Of a DNA stretch of 64,000 nt, positions 35,899 to 44,478 are shown piece after piece. The translations under genes and the position numbers were made by a program. The stretch is taken from the NCBI RefSeq assembly GCF_018904615.1, contig NZ_JADCNH010000012.1:49030-113029 (forward strand). Reading direction: 5' to 3'. The number at the start of each line of letters is the position of its first letter. Position 1 is the first letter of the stretch. The notes below the pieces were generated by a model. That model ran no database searches. It saw nothing but the letters and a program-made list of their open reading frames with translations, and was not told the DNA's origin. Origin of the DNA: Verticiella alkaliphila (lineage in GTDB: Bacteria > Pseudomonadota > Gammaproteobacteria > Burkholderiales > Burkholderiaceae_B).

Positions 35899-36293
35899 AG
35901 GTGACGGTGGACACGAACGTCCTGGTTCGAGCGCTTGTCAGAGATGATGAAAAGCAGGCTGCTGCTGCCGACAAAGTCCTGAAGCAGGCCACGTTGATCG
36001 CGGTGCCTCTTCTCTGTCTGTGCGAGATGTTCTGGGTACTTCGTCGGCTCTACGCTTTCGAGCCCGCCCTGATCGCCAGTGCGATCCGTGCTTTGCTGGA
36101 CACCGAGAACGTTGTCATGAATCGCCAGGCGGTGGAGGCCGGATTGGCACTGCTGGATGCTGGCGGGGATTTTGCTGACGGCGTTATTGCTTATGAGGGG
36201 ACATGGCTTGGTGGCCAGACCTTCGTGTCGTTCGACAAGAAAGCTGTTGCTTTGCTGAAGAAGCAAGGCGAGTCAGTGCAGTTGCTGGCCTGA
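35895..36293 (+). CDS. vapC: PIN-domain RNase toxin (VapC-like)
   Basis: This 132-residue PIN nuclease has the acidic metal site: Asp in VDTNVLVRAL (residue 6), Glu in LCEMFW (about 44), Asp in DFADGVIAYE (about 92) and Asp in SFDKKAV. All expected acidic positions are present, so it is probably an active RNase. VapC toxins usually cut tRNA or rRNA. It has lower GC than its surroundings, as mobile toxin-antitoxin pairs often do. Confidence 0.92.
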   Translation: MKVTVDTNVLVRALVRDDEKQAAAADKVLKQATLIAVPLLCLCEMFWVLRRLYAFEPALIASAIRALLDTENVVMNRQAVEAGLALLDAGGDFADGVIAYEGTWLGGQTFVSFDKKAVALLKKQGESVQLLA

Positions 36294-36333
36294 CGCAGAA
36301 GATCGTGATGGCCGCCATCCGTTACGAATGTCG

Positions 36334-36365
36334 AGGCCGGTGCCAGCTTGCGCAGACACCGGCCT
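36334..36365. terminator. Hairpin between convergent vapC and iorB
   Basis: AGGCCGGTG and CACCGGCCT form a perfect 9 bp stem with a 14-base loop, 5 bp before the iorB stop; TTCCCT follows the stem on the plus strand. Confidence 0.5.
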
Positions 36366-36369
36366 TCCC

Positions 36370-38121
36370 TCACGGCGAAGGCGCTGCGCCCTGAACAGGC
36401 CGTTTGCGCACGAAGTGGATCGGCTTGGCCACCAACGGCGGGGGTGGGCGATCCAGCGCGCCGGCCAGGCTGCGGCCTTCCGGGTCGGCCAGGGCGGCCT
36501 TGCGGGCCGTGGCCACCCGCTGCGCGAGCATATCGGGTGCGTCGCCGGTGCGTTGCTCGGCGTCTTCCAGGATGGCGGTGAGGTTGCGATGACCGCGTTC
36601 GCTGGTGTCGCCATAGCCTTTGACAAGATTGCCGCACAAGGCGAGTTCCAGGGCCAGCGCGGGTGAGCGTGCCAGGGCGGCCTGCACGGCGCCCAGCCAG
36701 CGATCGATCATCGCCTGCTCCGCGGCGAAGCGCGAGGTGCGCGGGCGCAGGGGGCGCAGGCTGCGCAAGGCACACAGCAGGGCAAAGCCGCTCACGGAGG
36801 ACGTGCGCACGTGCAGGCCGACGTTCAGCGCGTGCGCCTTGTGCGCCAGGCGGCGACGCAGCCAGGCCGCGGGCCGCGTGGGCAGCACGGAACAGATCTC
36901 ATCCAGACCCGGCTTGAGGAATTCCGTGACGCGCACCGGTTCGTCCTCGCGCGCGCCCACCTCCCGGCGGACCCGGGCGAGGCGGGTGCGTCGGGTCTTG
37001 AGATCCGCCACGCGGATCACGTCCTCATACGTCATCCACAACGCCAGGTAGCGGGCCGTCTCGCGGGTGACGTCGAGCGTGGGCGCGGCAGCGGCCTGTT
37101 CGGCCGCCAGGAGGCGCTCCACGCGGTCCAGGTAGCGGTCGGTGTAGCGCTTGCCCTGGTAATCCAGGGTCTGTGCTGCGCCGGCCGAGACGATGTCGTT
37201 CAGTTCGGCGGGAAGGGCGGCGATGCGCGCGCGGGCGTGCGCTGGCGCAACGGCCGTCGATGAGGAGGGCGTGCCCTGAGCCCTGCCCCGCGTCGCTGCG
37301 GTCTCGTCGCGGCGAGCATCGACGGCGGCGCCATGGCCAGCTGCATCCGCGGTGGGACCAGGCTCCCCGGCCGCGCCTGCCGCCGGCGTCGCGTCGGGAC
37401 GTCGCACGGCAGTCGCCACGAGGGTGTCAGCCTGCGCAGGCGGCGTTTGGGCGACATGGCCCGGGGCGACGCGTGCCGGCGGCGCTGCCAGCGCCTCCTG
37501 GGCCAGCGCAAACCCCGCGGCAAAGCCGGCCAGGCTCGTGTCCACCGCCTTGCCCGCCTCGCGAATGGCGTGCTCACAGGCCTCGCGCGACAGGGGCAGC
37601 GCGCCGCTGCCGGCCATCACGCCGAAGAGCACCGTGTTGATGATCGTGCGGTGCCTGGCTGCCACGGTGGCCAGATCCAGCAGCAGCGGCGTATGCGCCT
37701 GGTCGCGTGCGGTGCGCAGGATGCGCTCCACGTCGTATCGCCCGTCGCCCATGGCCGACTTCTCCGCCACGGAATACTCCCGATGCGTCGAGGCGACCAG
37801 CGTGGTGCGACCAGGGTCGACGTAGCCTGCCTGGAGCATGCGGCCGGCTTCGACGAGCTCGGAGGCCGCCACCAGCGTCACGTCGCCCGGATTCGGCGTA
37901 AGCGACAGTACCGGCTCGCGCCCACCCAACTCGCGGCGGGCCACCGGAAAGATCTCCAGGTAATACGTGGTGGCGCCGGTGCGCTGGGCGACGCCGGGCA
38001 CCGAGGTGCTCTGCACGGGGTAGTCCAGGTAGGTGGCTGCCGTCACGATCCAGTCGGACAGCACGCCACCGCCTTCGCCGCCCAGCGCAGCCACGAGGAT
38101 GGAAACAGGACGGGCGTTCAT
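36370..38121 (-). CDS. iorB: Indolepyruvate ferredoxin oxidoreductase beta subunit with C-terminal DUF6537-like domain
   Basis: The 583-residue protein begins with the gamma-type 2-oxoacid oxidoreductase domain (ILVAALGGEGGGVLSDWIVTAA, residues 1-200). An Ala/Thr/Pro-rich linker (about 210-300) follows, and then a helical domain seen in long IorB proteins. With IorA it converts indolepyruvate or other arylpyruvates to aryl-acetyl-CoA. ATG 38121 overlaps the iorA stop (ATGA). The much longer open frame upstream is an antisense-free shadow of iorA. Confidence 0.88.
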   Translation of the reverse strand: MNARPVSILVAALGGEGGGVLSDWIVTAATYLDYPVQSTSVPGVAQRTGATTYYLEIFPVARRELGGREPVLSLTPNPGDVTLVAASELVEAGRMLQAGYVDPGRTTLVASTHREYSVAEKSAMGDGRYDVERILRTARDQAHTPLLLDLATVAARHRTIINTVLFGVMAGSGALPLSREACEHAIREAGKAVDTSLAGFAAGFALAQEALAAPPARVAPGHVAQTPPAQADTLVATAVRRPDATPAAGAAGEPGPTADAAGHGAAVDARRDETAATRGRAQGTPSSSTAVAPAHARARIAALPAELNDIVSAGAAQTLDYQGKRYTDRYLDRVERLLAAEQAAAAPTLDVTRETARYLALWMTYEDVIRVADLKTRRTRLARVRREVGAREDEPVRVTEFLKPGLDEICSVLPTRPAAWLRRRLAHKAHALNVGLHVRTSSVSGFALLCALRSLRPLRPRTSRFAAEQAMIDRWLGAVQAALARSPALALELALCGNLVKGYGDTSERGHRNLTAILEDAEQRTGDAPDMLAQRVATARKAALADPEGRSLAGALDRPPPPLVAKPIHFVRKRPVQGAAPSP

Positions 38122-40253
38122 TGGAGAGCTCCTGCCGAGGCGCGGGGGCCGCCGGCCATCCAGCCGATGACACGGCGCCGGATGCGATTGACGAAACGTT
38201 CCCGCGACGAGGCGTTCTGCACGACCTCGGCCTTGAAGAACGACGGGCACAGCACGGCGGCGTGGGACACCTCGCCGCACAGGCCGCAACCCACGCAGCC
38301 CTGATTGACGGTGGCCACGGGATCCGTGCGCAGCGCGCTGGGGTTGGGCTTGATGGACAGCGATGGGCAGCCCGAGAGACGGATACAGGAGTGGTCCCCG
38401 GTACAGACGTCCTCGTCGATGCCGAAGCGGGTGCGCACCACCCGCTTGCCCGCCTTCAGGCGGCGCGCGTTCTCGGGCTTGACCCGGCGCTGGCGCTCGA
38501 GCTGGCATTCGCCATCCGCGATGATGACCTTCAGGCCGCCCTTGTCGGTGGTCATCGCGTCGTCCAGCGTGCGCACCATGTCGGCCACCTGATAGCTCGG
38601 CACGGTCTTGATCCAGCGCACGCCCACGCCGCGCAGCGCGGCTTCCATATCCAGCGACTCCGGGCGGGCGGCGGGCTGCGAGGGCGAGGACGGAATCGCC
38701 TGCGCACCCGTGGCCGAGGAGTAGCCGTTCTTCAGGATCACCAGCACCGAATCGTGGTTGTTGTAGACCGCGTTGACCACGCCGCTGCTGAAGCCGTTGT
38801 GCCAGAAGCCGCCGTCGCCCATGATGCTGATGACGCGCTTGGACATGAGCGGCCCTACGCCCGCCGAACTCGCGAGCCCCAGGCCGTAGCCCAGCACCGT
38901 GCTGCCCAGGTTGAAGGGCGGCAGCGAGCCAAAGGTGTGGCAGCCGATGTCCGCACTCACGTGGATCGGCCCCAGCCGGCGCTGGGCGAGCTTGATGGCC
39001 GAGAACACGGGGCGCTCCGGGCAGCCCACGCAAAAGCCGGGCGGGCGTGCGGGTACGGGCTCGCCGAGCGATGCCACGGCCGCCTGGCGAAAGCCGGTCA
39101 GGCGATCGGCCTCTGCAGTGTCCGCCAGGGCACCGGCCTGCGCGAGGTAGCGCGACACGCCCTTGAGCATGATCTCGCCGCCGTATTCGCCCACGGCGGG
39201 GAACACATCCTTGCCATGCACCGGGGTGTCCACGCCGGCGCGGCGCAACATGGCGTGCACCGCATCCTCAATGTAGTTGGGCTGGCCTTCCTCCACCACC
39301 AGCACCGCACGCTTGTCGCGGCAGAAGTCGATGACTTCGTCGGGCACCAGCGGGTAGACCACGTTCAGCACGTACAGCGGGATCTGGCTCTCGCCGAAAG
39401 CGTCCGCCAGCCCGAGTTGCTGCAGCGCGCGGATGGTGCCGTTGTAGAGGCCGCCCGGCACGATGAGGCCTAGGTCGTCCCGCGTACCTGCGAAATGTTC
39501 GTTCAATTGGTGCTTGCGGATGTGCTCGACGGCCGCAGGCCAGCGCACTTGCAGCTTCTGGCGCTCGTGCTCGTAGGTCGAGGGCGGCAGGTTGACCTTG
39601 GCGTAGTCGAAGCTGCCGTGCTCGATCAGCTCGCGCGTGGAGATCGCGGGGGCCACGTTGTCCTTGCACACGGCCGCGCCGTGCACGTGACAGGCGCGGA
39701 TGCGCAGCTGCAGCATCACCGGGGTTTCGCTGGCCTCCGAGAGTTCGAACGAGCGCTCGACCGCGTTCATGATCGAGGTGAGGTTGGGGCGCGGATCCAT
39801 CAGCCACATCTGGGACTTCATCGCGAACGCGTGTGTGCGCTCCTGGATGATGGACGAGCCGTCGCCGTAGTCCTCACCCAGGATGATGAGCGCGCCGCCC
39901 TTGACGCCCGCCGAGGCGAGATTGGACAGGGCGTCGGAGGCCACGTTGGTGCCCACCGTGGATTTCCACGTGACCGCACCGCGCATGGGATAGTGGATCG
40001 AAGCACCCAGCATGGCCGCGGCGCCTGCCTCCGAGGCGTTGTTCTCGAAGTAGATGCCGAGCTCGTCCAGCAGCTCGCGCGCGTCGCCCAGCACGTCGAT
40101 CAGGTGCGAGACCGGGGCACCCTGGTAGCCGCCGATATAGCTCACGCCGGATTGCAGGAGGGCTTTTGTGACGGCGAGGATGCCTTCGCCGTGAAAGACG
40201 TCGCCCGCCCCCAGGCCGAGCTTGCCGACCTCGGCCGCAAATGAGCGTTCCAT
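38118..40253 (-). CDS. iorA: Indolepyruvate ferredoxin oxidoreductase alpha subunit
   Basis: This 711-residue subunit has the pyruvate-oxidoreductase-like N-terminal domains (GNxA-like GYQGAPVSHLID), a thiamine-diphosphate domain with GDGGFWHNGF, and a C-terminal ferredoxin-like domain. The Cys clusters of the last domain are CTGDHSCIRLSGC and CVGCGLCGEVSHAAVLC. It decarboxylates arylpyruvates from aromatic amino acids to CoA thioesters. ATG 40253 was chosen over a start 60 bp upstream in the promoter. It faces a LysR gene. Confidence 0.92.
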   Translation of the reverse strand: MERSFAAEVGKLGLGAGDVFHGEGILAVTKALLQSGVSYIGGYQGAPVSHLIDVLGDARELLDELGIYFENNASEAGAAAMLGASIHYPMRGAVTWKSTVGTNVASDALSNLASAGVKGGALIILGEDYGDGSSIIQERTHAFAMKSQMWLMDPRPNLTSIMNAVERSFELSEASETPVMLQLRIRACHVHGAAVCKDNVAPAISTRELIEHGSFDYAKVNLPPSTYEHERQKLQVRWPAAVEHIRKHQLNEHFAGTRDDLGLIVPGGLYNGTIRALQQLGLADAFGESQIPLYVLNVVYPLVPDEVIDFCRDKRAVLVVEEGQPNYIEDAVHAMLRRAGVDTPVHGKDVFPAVGEYGGEIMLKGVSRYLAQAGALADTAEADRLTGFRQAAVASLGEPVPARPPGFCVGCPERPVFSAIKLAQRRLGPIHVSADIGCHTFGSLPPFNLGSTVLGYGLGLASSAGVGPLMSKRVISIMGDGGFWHNGFSSGVVNAVYNNHDSVLVILKNGYSSATGAQAIPSSPSQPAARPESLDMEAALRGVGVRWIKTVPSYQVADMVRTLDDAMTTDKGGLKVIIADGECQLERQRRVKPENARRLKAGKRVVRTRFGIDEDVCTGDHSCIRLSGCPSLSIKPNPSALRTDPVATVNQGCVGCGLCGEVSHAAVLCPSFFKAEVVQNASSRERFVNRIRRRVIGWMAGGPRASAGALQ

Positions 40254-40295
40254 GTTGTCTCCTCGCGCGGCGTCGTGGTCGCGCGCTTTTTGTGT

Positions 40296-40375
40296 ATCGA
40301 TTCGGGGATGCAAAAATTCTACGGATCCCGGGAAAATATGAACAATCGATAGTTTTGTGGTGGAATATCGATATC
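40296..40375. promoter_or_regulatory. Three ATCGAT dyads between iorA and its LysR gene
   Basis: ATCGAT occurs at 40296-40301 and 40345-40350 (in AATCGATAG) and within the palindrome ATATCGATAT at 40365-40374. Centres are 49 and 22 bp apart in the 140 bp divergent gap, which is typical of recognition and activation sites bound by a LysR tetramer (inference). Confidence 0.4.
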
Positions 40376-40393
40376 CTCAATAAAGGAGCCGCC

Positions 40394-41299
40394 GTGCAGC
40401 CTCGACGCATCGACCTGAATCTCGTGCGGGTGTTCGTCGCCGTCTTCGAGGCGCGCAGCGTGAGCCTCGCGGCGGATCGCCTGTTCGTTTCCCAGCCCAC
40501 CGTGAGTTACTCGCTGGCGCGCCTGCGCGAATTGCTGGACGATCCGCTCTTCGTGCGCGGTGCGGACGGCATGCAGCCCACGGATCGCGCCACCCGCGTG
40601 TACGGCGAATTCAGCGAGGCGCTGGGGCGCATCACCGCCACCGTGGAGGATTGCCAGGGTTTCGAGCCGGCACGCGCTTCGCAGCGCTTTCGCATCTCCA
40701 TGTCGGACATCGGGCAGTTGATCTTCCTGCCACCACTGCTGGCGTTGCTGGAACGCGAGGCGCCCGGCGTGGAGCTCGAAGTCGTGCAGGAAGAAGTGAG
40801 CCAGATACCGGCCGCCTTGGCCGCCGGCAAACTGGATCTGGCCGTGGGCAACCTGCAGCCCATCGTGGACGTCACGCAGCACGCCACGCTCTTCCATGAG
40901 CGCTATGTAGGCCTGGTGCGCACCGGCCACCCGGCCGCGCAGGGTGGCCTGACGCTCGGCGGCTATCTGGCGGCTCGCCATGTCGTGGTGTCCTCGCCCT
41001 TTGCCGGGCATACGGTGCTGGAGGACGCCCTGCGCGCTCAAGGCATCCAGCGCAAGGTCACGCTGCGCATCCCGCACTTCACCATCCTGCCCTCGGTCAT
41101 CGCGCACAGCGATCTGCTGGTCGCGTTGCCCTCGCGCGTGGCGGCCTGGTTCGCACGCTACGAGCCGCTCACGGCCGTAGAGCTGCCGGTGCTCGTGGCG
41201 CCCTTCGACGTGCGGGTGCATTGGCATCCGCGACACGAGCACAGTGCTGCGGGCGGCTGGCTGCGCGGCGCCGTGCAGCGCAGCCTGGGTACGCTCTAG
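40394..41299 (+). CDS. LysR-family regulator, likely for iorAB
   Basis: The protein starts at GTG 40394, with AAAGGAG 5 bases upstream; it has 301 residues. The helix-turn-helix VSLAADRLFVSQPTVSYSLARLREL and DDPLFVRG place it in the NodD/NahR-like LysR branch, many of which respond to aromatic or indolic compounds. It is divergent from iorA. The next gene downstream is convergent. Confidence 0.92.
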   Translation: MQPRRIDLNLVRVFVAVFEARSVSLAADRLFVSQPTVSYSLARLRELLDDPLFVRGADGMQPTDRATRVYGEFSEALGRITATVEDCQGFEPARASQRFRISMSDIGQLIFLPPLLALLEREAPGVELEVVQEEVSQIPAALAAGKLDLAVGNLQPIVDVTQHATLFHERYVGLVRTGHPAAQGGLTLGGYLAARHVVVSSPFAGHTVLEDALRAQGIQRKVTLRIPHFTILPSVIAHSDLLVALPSRVAAWFARYEPLTAVELPVLVAPFDVRVHWHPRHEHSAAGGWLRGAVQRSLGTL

Positions 41300-41308
41300 C
41301 GCGCCGGA

Positions 41309-42271
41309 TCAACCGCCGAAAAGCGGGCGCAGCTTGGCGGCATTCTGCGGGCTGACCTGCTCGATGCCCGCCCAGCCCGCCTGCTGGGCCTTGTCCAGGA
41401 AGCCTTGCACGTCGGCCTGGGGCAACTCGATGAACTGGATGCCGGCCTTCGCCAGGCGCTCCTTTTCGGCCTCGGCAAGGGCCTGGTCACCGGCGTTCTG
41501 CGCCTCGGCCCAGGCCACCTGTTTTTCCAGGAAGGTGCGCTGCTCGTCGGTGAGCTTCTTCCAGCTGTTCTGGTTCATGAAGAGGCCGACCTCGACGTTG
41601 TAGAAACCCGGCTCCACGCGATAGCGTGTCTTCTCCTGCCAGCCCAGGTCAAAAACCCCGATCGAGGGCCAGCCGTAGCCGTCGACCATGCCGCGCTCCA
41701 GCGCGGTATAGACCTCGCCGGGCGGCATCTGCATGGGCACCGCGCCCAGCGACTGGAAGAAGCTGCGATACACCGGCACGCTGCGCAGCTTCAGGTTCTT
41801 GAAGTCTGCGCCGCTCACGGGCTTGTTGGTGTAGATGTGGTACTTCAGGCCATCCGAGACCCGGCCCAGCCACACGATGTTGGCCTTCTGCCGATGGATC
41901 TGGTCGAGCATCTCGTAGCCGCCGTTGGCGCGCAACTCGGGCATGGATTTGTCCGTGAAGGACATGGCCAGGGCTTCGGGCACCAGGTTGGCATGGAAGA
42001 CGCCGTTGGTGTTGGCCAGGTCCACCACGCCGGCGCGTAGCGCCCCGCCGATCTCCAGCGTGGGGATGGATTCAGGTCCGCCCACTACCTGGATGCGCAG
42101 GATCCCCTTGCCTTCGGTGTTGACCTTGTCGACGAAGGCCTTGAAGCGCTGGCTGAAGAACGTGTCCATGCCGAACGCGCTCACGGCACGCAGGGTGGCC
42201 TCGGCGGCCTGGGCCGAGGCGGTGGCCAGTGCCAGGGCGGCACAGGCAAGAAGGCGATGTCGAAATTTCAT
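41309..42271 (-). CDS. TRAP transporter substrate-binding protein (DctP family)
   Basis: The 320-residue periplasmic receptor has a signal peptide ending SAQAAEATL and the DctP domain with the carboxylate-binding Arg region LKLRSVPVYRSFFQ and YTALERGMVDGYGWP. It would deliver a dicarboxylate or other organic acid to the DctQM permease encoded just upstream. It is last in the operon. Confidence 0.92.
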   Translation of the reverse strand: MKFRHRLLACAALALATASAQAAEATLRAVSAFGMDTFFSQRFKAFVDKVNTEGKGILRIQVVGGPESIPTLEIGGALRAGVVDLANTNGVFHANLVPEALAMSFTDKSMPELRANGGYEMLDQIHRQKANIVWLGRVSDGLKYHIYTNKPVSGADFKNLKLRSVPVYRSFFQSLGAVPMQMPPGEVYTALERGMVDGYGWPSIGVFDLGWQEKTRYRVEPGFYNVEVGLFMNQNSWKKLTDEQRTFLEKQVAWAEAQNAGDQALAEAEKERLAKAGIQFIELPQADVQGFLDKAQQAGWAGIEQVSPQNAAKLRPLFGG

Positions 42272-42331
42272 GGGTCTGTCTCCGTTGAAAGGGCGGGCCG
42301 CCGTCCTGGCAGCGGCCTTGGGATGACCGGC

Positions 42332-43647
42332 CTACTGCATGAGGCGCGGCAAGGCGGTGGCCAGCCAGGGGGCGGCCACGATAAGACCGAGCACGGCAAC
42401 CTCGATCATGATGAAAGGCACGGCGGCGGCATAGATCTGATTGAGCCGGATCGCCGGCGGCGCCACGGACTGCATGACGAGCAGCAGCAGTCCGAAGGGC
42501 GGCGTGAGCAGCCCGAGCTCCATCGCGATCAGCATCATCACGCCCAGCCACACGGATCGATCCCGGCCGCGTTGGCCAGCGGCATGAAGAAAGGCAGGGT
42601 GATCATCATCATGCTGATCTGGTCGATCACGCAGCCGATCACGAGCAGGATCAACAGCATGCCAAGCACCAGCATCAGCGGACTGAGCTCATAGGCCTGG
42701 ATGACGGCGAGCAGCCCGCCGATGGCACCGGAGAAGCTCAGCAGCTGGGCAAAGGTGGTGGAGGCCACCAGGATGAACAGGATGACACCCGAGATGCGTG
42801 CCGTCTCGATCATCGCCTTGACAAGGGCGGCCCAGCTGAGCGTGCGATAGCAGGCTGTGGCGACGAGCGCGGCGGCCGCGCCGATGGCCGCGGATTCCGT
42901 GGGCGTGGCCCAGCCGGCCAGCATGCTGCCCACCACGGCCACGAAGAGCAGCAGCAGCGGCAGAACGTCGCGCACGAGCGGCTTCCAGCGCGCCCAGCCA
43001 CGCACGATGGGCGCATCGTCGTCGGCCGGCGCAAGGCTGGGGTCCATGCGGCAGCGCACGATCACATACACCAGAAAGCCCGCAGCCATGAGGAGGCCGG
43101 GCACGATGCCGCCGATCAGCAGCTGCGCGATCGAGATGTTGCCCAGGCTGCCCAGCATCACCGCGAGGGTGGAGGGCGGGATCAGCATGGCGATGCCACC
43201 CACAGCCATGATCGGGCCCATGGCCAGCGTCGGGTGATAGCCCCGCTTGAGCATGTCGGGCAGCATCATGCTGCCCATCATGGCGGTGTTGGCGATTGTC
43301 GAACCCGACAGCGTGGCGAAGGTGGTGCCGCCCAGCACCGACACGATGGACAGCCGTCCGGGCAGTCTGGCGATCAGGCCCTCGATGGCATGGATCGCCC
43401 GGTATGCCAGCCCCGTGTGGAACAGGACCTCGCCCATCAGCACGAACAGCGGGATGGGTGTGAGCGAGAACGAGGTGACCGCGCTCACGGAATTGCGCAC
43501 GAGCTGCGCAAAGCCGATGTCCCCACCCAGGAAGACCCACGCGCCCACCAGGTTGACGCCCAGGAACGTGAAGGCGACGGGGATGCCGAGCGCGAGCAGG
43601 CCGAACATCAGGCCGAGCATCAGGCCGAGTGCCAGATACCATTCCAT
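42332..43647 (-). pseudogene. TRAP transporter large permease (DctM family), one-base frameshift
   Basis: The first 366 codons form a normal DctM N-terminal part (IPLFVLMGEVLFHTGLA, SGSTIANTAMMGSMMLPDM, IGCVIDQISMMMITLPFFMPL) up to GIDP. The frame then shifts and ends four codons later. The other frame continues with VWLGVMMLIAMELGLLTPPFG to the end. The junction reads GATCCGTGTGG; one extra G near 42553 would give the family's IDPVWLG and a protein of about 439 residues. If the shift is real, the transporter lacks its last two or three spans and is dead. Confidence 0.85.
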
Positions 43648-43648
43648 G

Positions 43649-44161
43649 TCAGCGGCCCCCCACGGGCGCGGGTCTGACGAGGCGGCGCGCGAACTCCACC
43701 GTCATGAGCGCGAAGCTCGCGATCATCGGCGTGGTGAGCCACCATTCCGGGAAGACCAGCACCTTATAGGTGAGCGCACCCTGCGCGGCTGCATCGCGCG
43801 CCGAGCCGGCGGCTTCCCAGGCCAGCAGCGCACACACCCCCAGGCCGAAGAGGTTGCTCAAAGCATCCAGGCCACGCTGGGCGCCTGATGGCAGGGCGCG
43901 CACCAAGATGTCCACGCGGATGTGGTCACCGTGGTAGAGCAGCCAGGGTGCGGCGACGAACGCCGCCGTCATCAGCAGATATTCCGAGACCTCCAGGCCC
44001 CAGGTGAGGTTGAGGACGCCCAGGTTGCGCAGGAACACGTCGAGGCAAACGAGCGTGCCGAGCGCCCCGAAGAGCAGGGCGGCGAGGCCGCCACAGGCCG
44101 TCATGAGACGGGCATAGGCACCGCGCGACGGCGAAACGGCGGGCGTGACGTCACTCAGCAT
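43649..44161 (-). CDS. TRAP transporter small permease (DctQ family)
   Basis: The 170-residue membrane protein has four spans and the DctQ pattern (FLRNLGVLNLTWGLEVSEYLL, then GDHIRVDILV). It partners the DctM large permease. No Shine-Dalgarno sequence is visible before ATG 44161, and the start overlaps the stop of an upstream micro-ORF, so translation may be coupled. Confidence 0.87.
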   Translation of the reverse strand: MLSDVTPAVSPSRGAYARLMTACGGLAALLFGALGTLVCLDVFLRNLGVLNLTWGLEVSEYLLMTAAFVAAPWLLYHGDHIRVDILVRALPSGAQRGLDALSNLFGLGVCALLAWEAAGSARDAAAQGALTYKVLVFPEWWLTTPMIASFALMTVEFARRLVRPAPVGGR

Positions 44162-44301
44162 GGCAGGTCGGTCAGACAGGGGTGAACATGGCGACGTGAG
44201 GTCATTGCCAGGTGCGCCGCATCGGGCTGCGATCGGCCAGCGGGCGTGCGGCAGGCGCAGAGGGCGGCGCACTGCGGGCAGCGCGGCAGGGGGTACGGCA
44301 T
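44155..44301 (-). CDS. Possible 48-residue Cys-rich small protein upstream of dctQ
   Basis: ATG 44301 is preceded by AGGAGA with a 6-base spacer, the best ribosome site in this region. The peptide begins MPYPLPRCPQCAALCACR, with four Cys in a ribbon-like spacing, and contains another Cys near the middle of its tail and one at the end. Its stop lies inside the first codons of dctQ (ATGCTGA), an arrangement that suggests translational coupling. It could be a real microprotein or only a leader that recruits ribosomes. No homologue known to me. Confidence 0.4.
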   Translation of the reverse strand: MPYPLPRCPQCAALCACRTPAGRSQPDAAHLAMTSRRHVHPCLTDLPC

Positions 44302-44478
44302 GTCTTGTCTCCTGGCGTGCCGTGCGACGTGGCCGGCGCGCCGTATTCGAGGTTCAGCCCGGCCAGCGTACGAACGGCTGCGCTCTCCTGGCAAATCGAT
44401 AGAAAATATTCGCAACATAGATGGCATCGATAGGGCGTGACCGTAGGGCCCGCCCGCGATTTGCCGGACAATGCCGCC
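44162..44478. promoter_or_regulatory. Divergent region between the TRAP operon and a LysR gene
   Basis: This 317 bp gap holds the micro-ORF described separately and, near the LysR side, an AT-rich promoter segment (44390-44430). ATCGATAG is repeated directly there at 44395-44402 and 44426-44433, 31 bp apart, close to three helical turns. The same octamer occurs near the other LysR at 40345. Confidence 0.45.

Noticed and set aside
36370..39033. 887-codon minus-strand version of iorB
   Set aside because: The extra N-terminal part is the iorA coding region read in another frame; the true iorB starts at 38121 with the family N-terminus.
42541..42560. Programmed ribosomal frameshift in the TRAP large permease
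   Set aside because: No slippery heptamer or downstream structure typical of programmed shifting is apparent; a missing base explains the pattern more simply.
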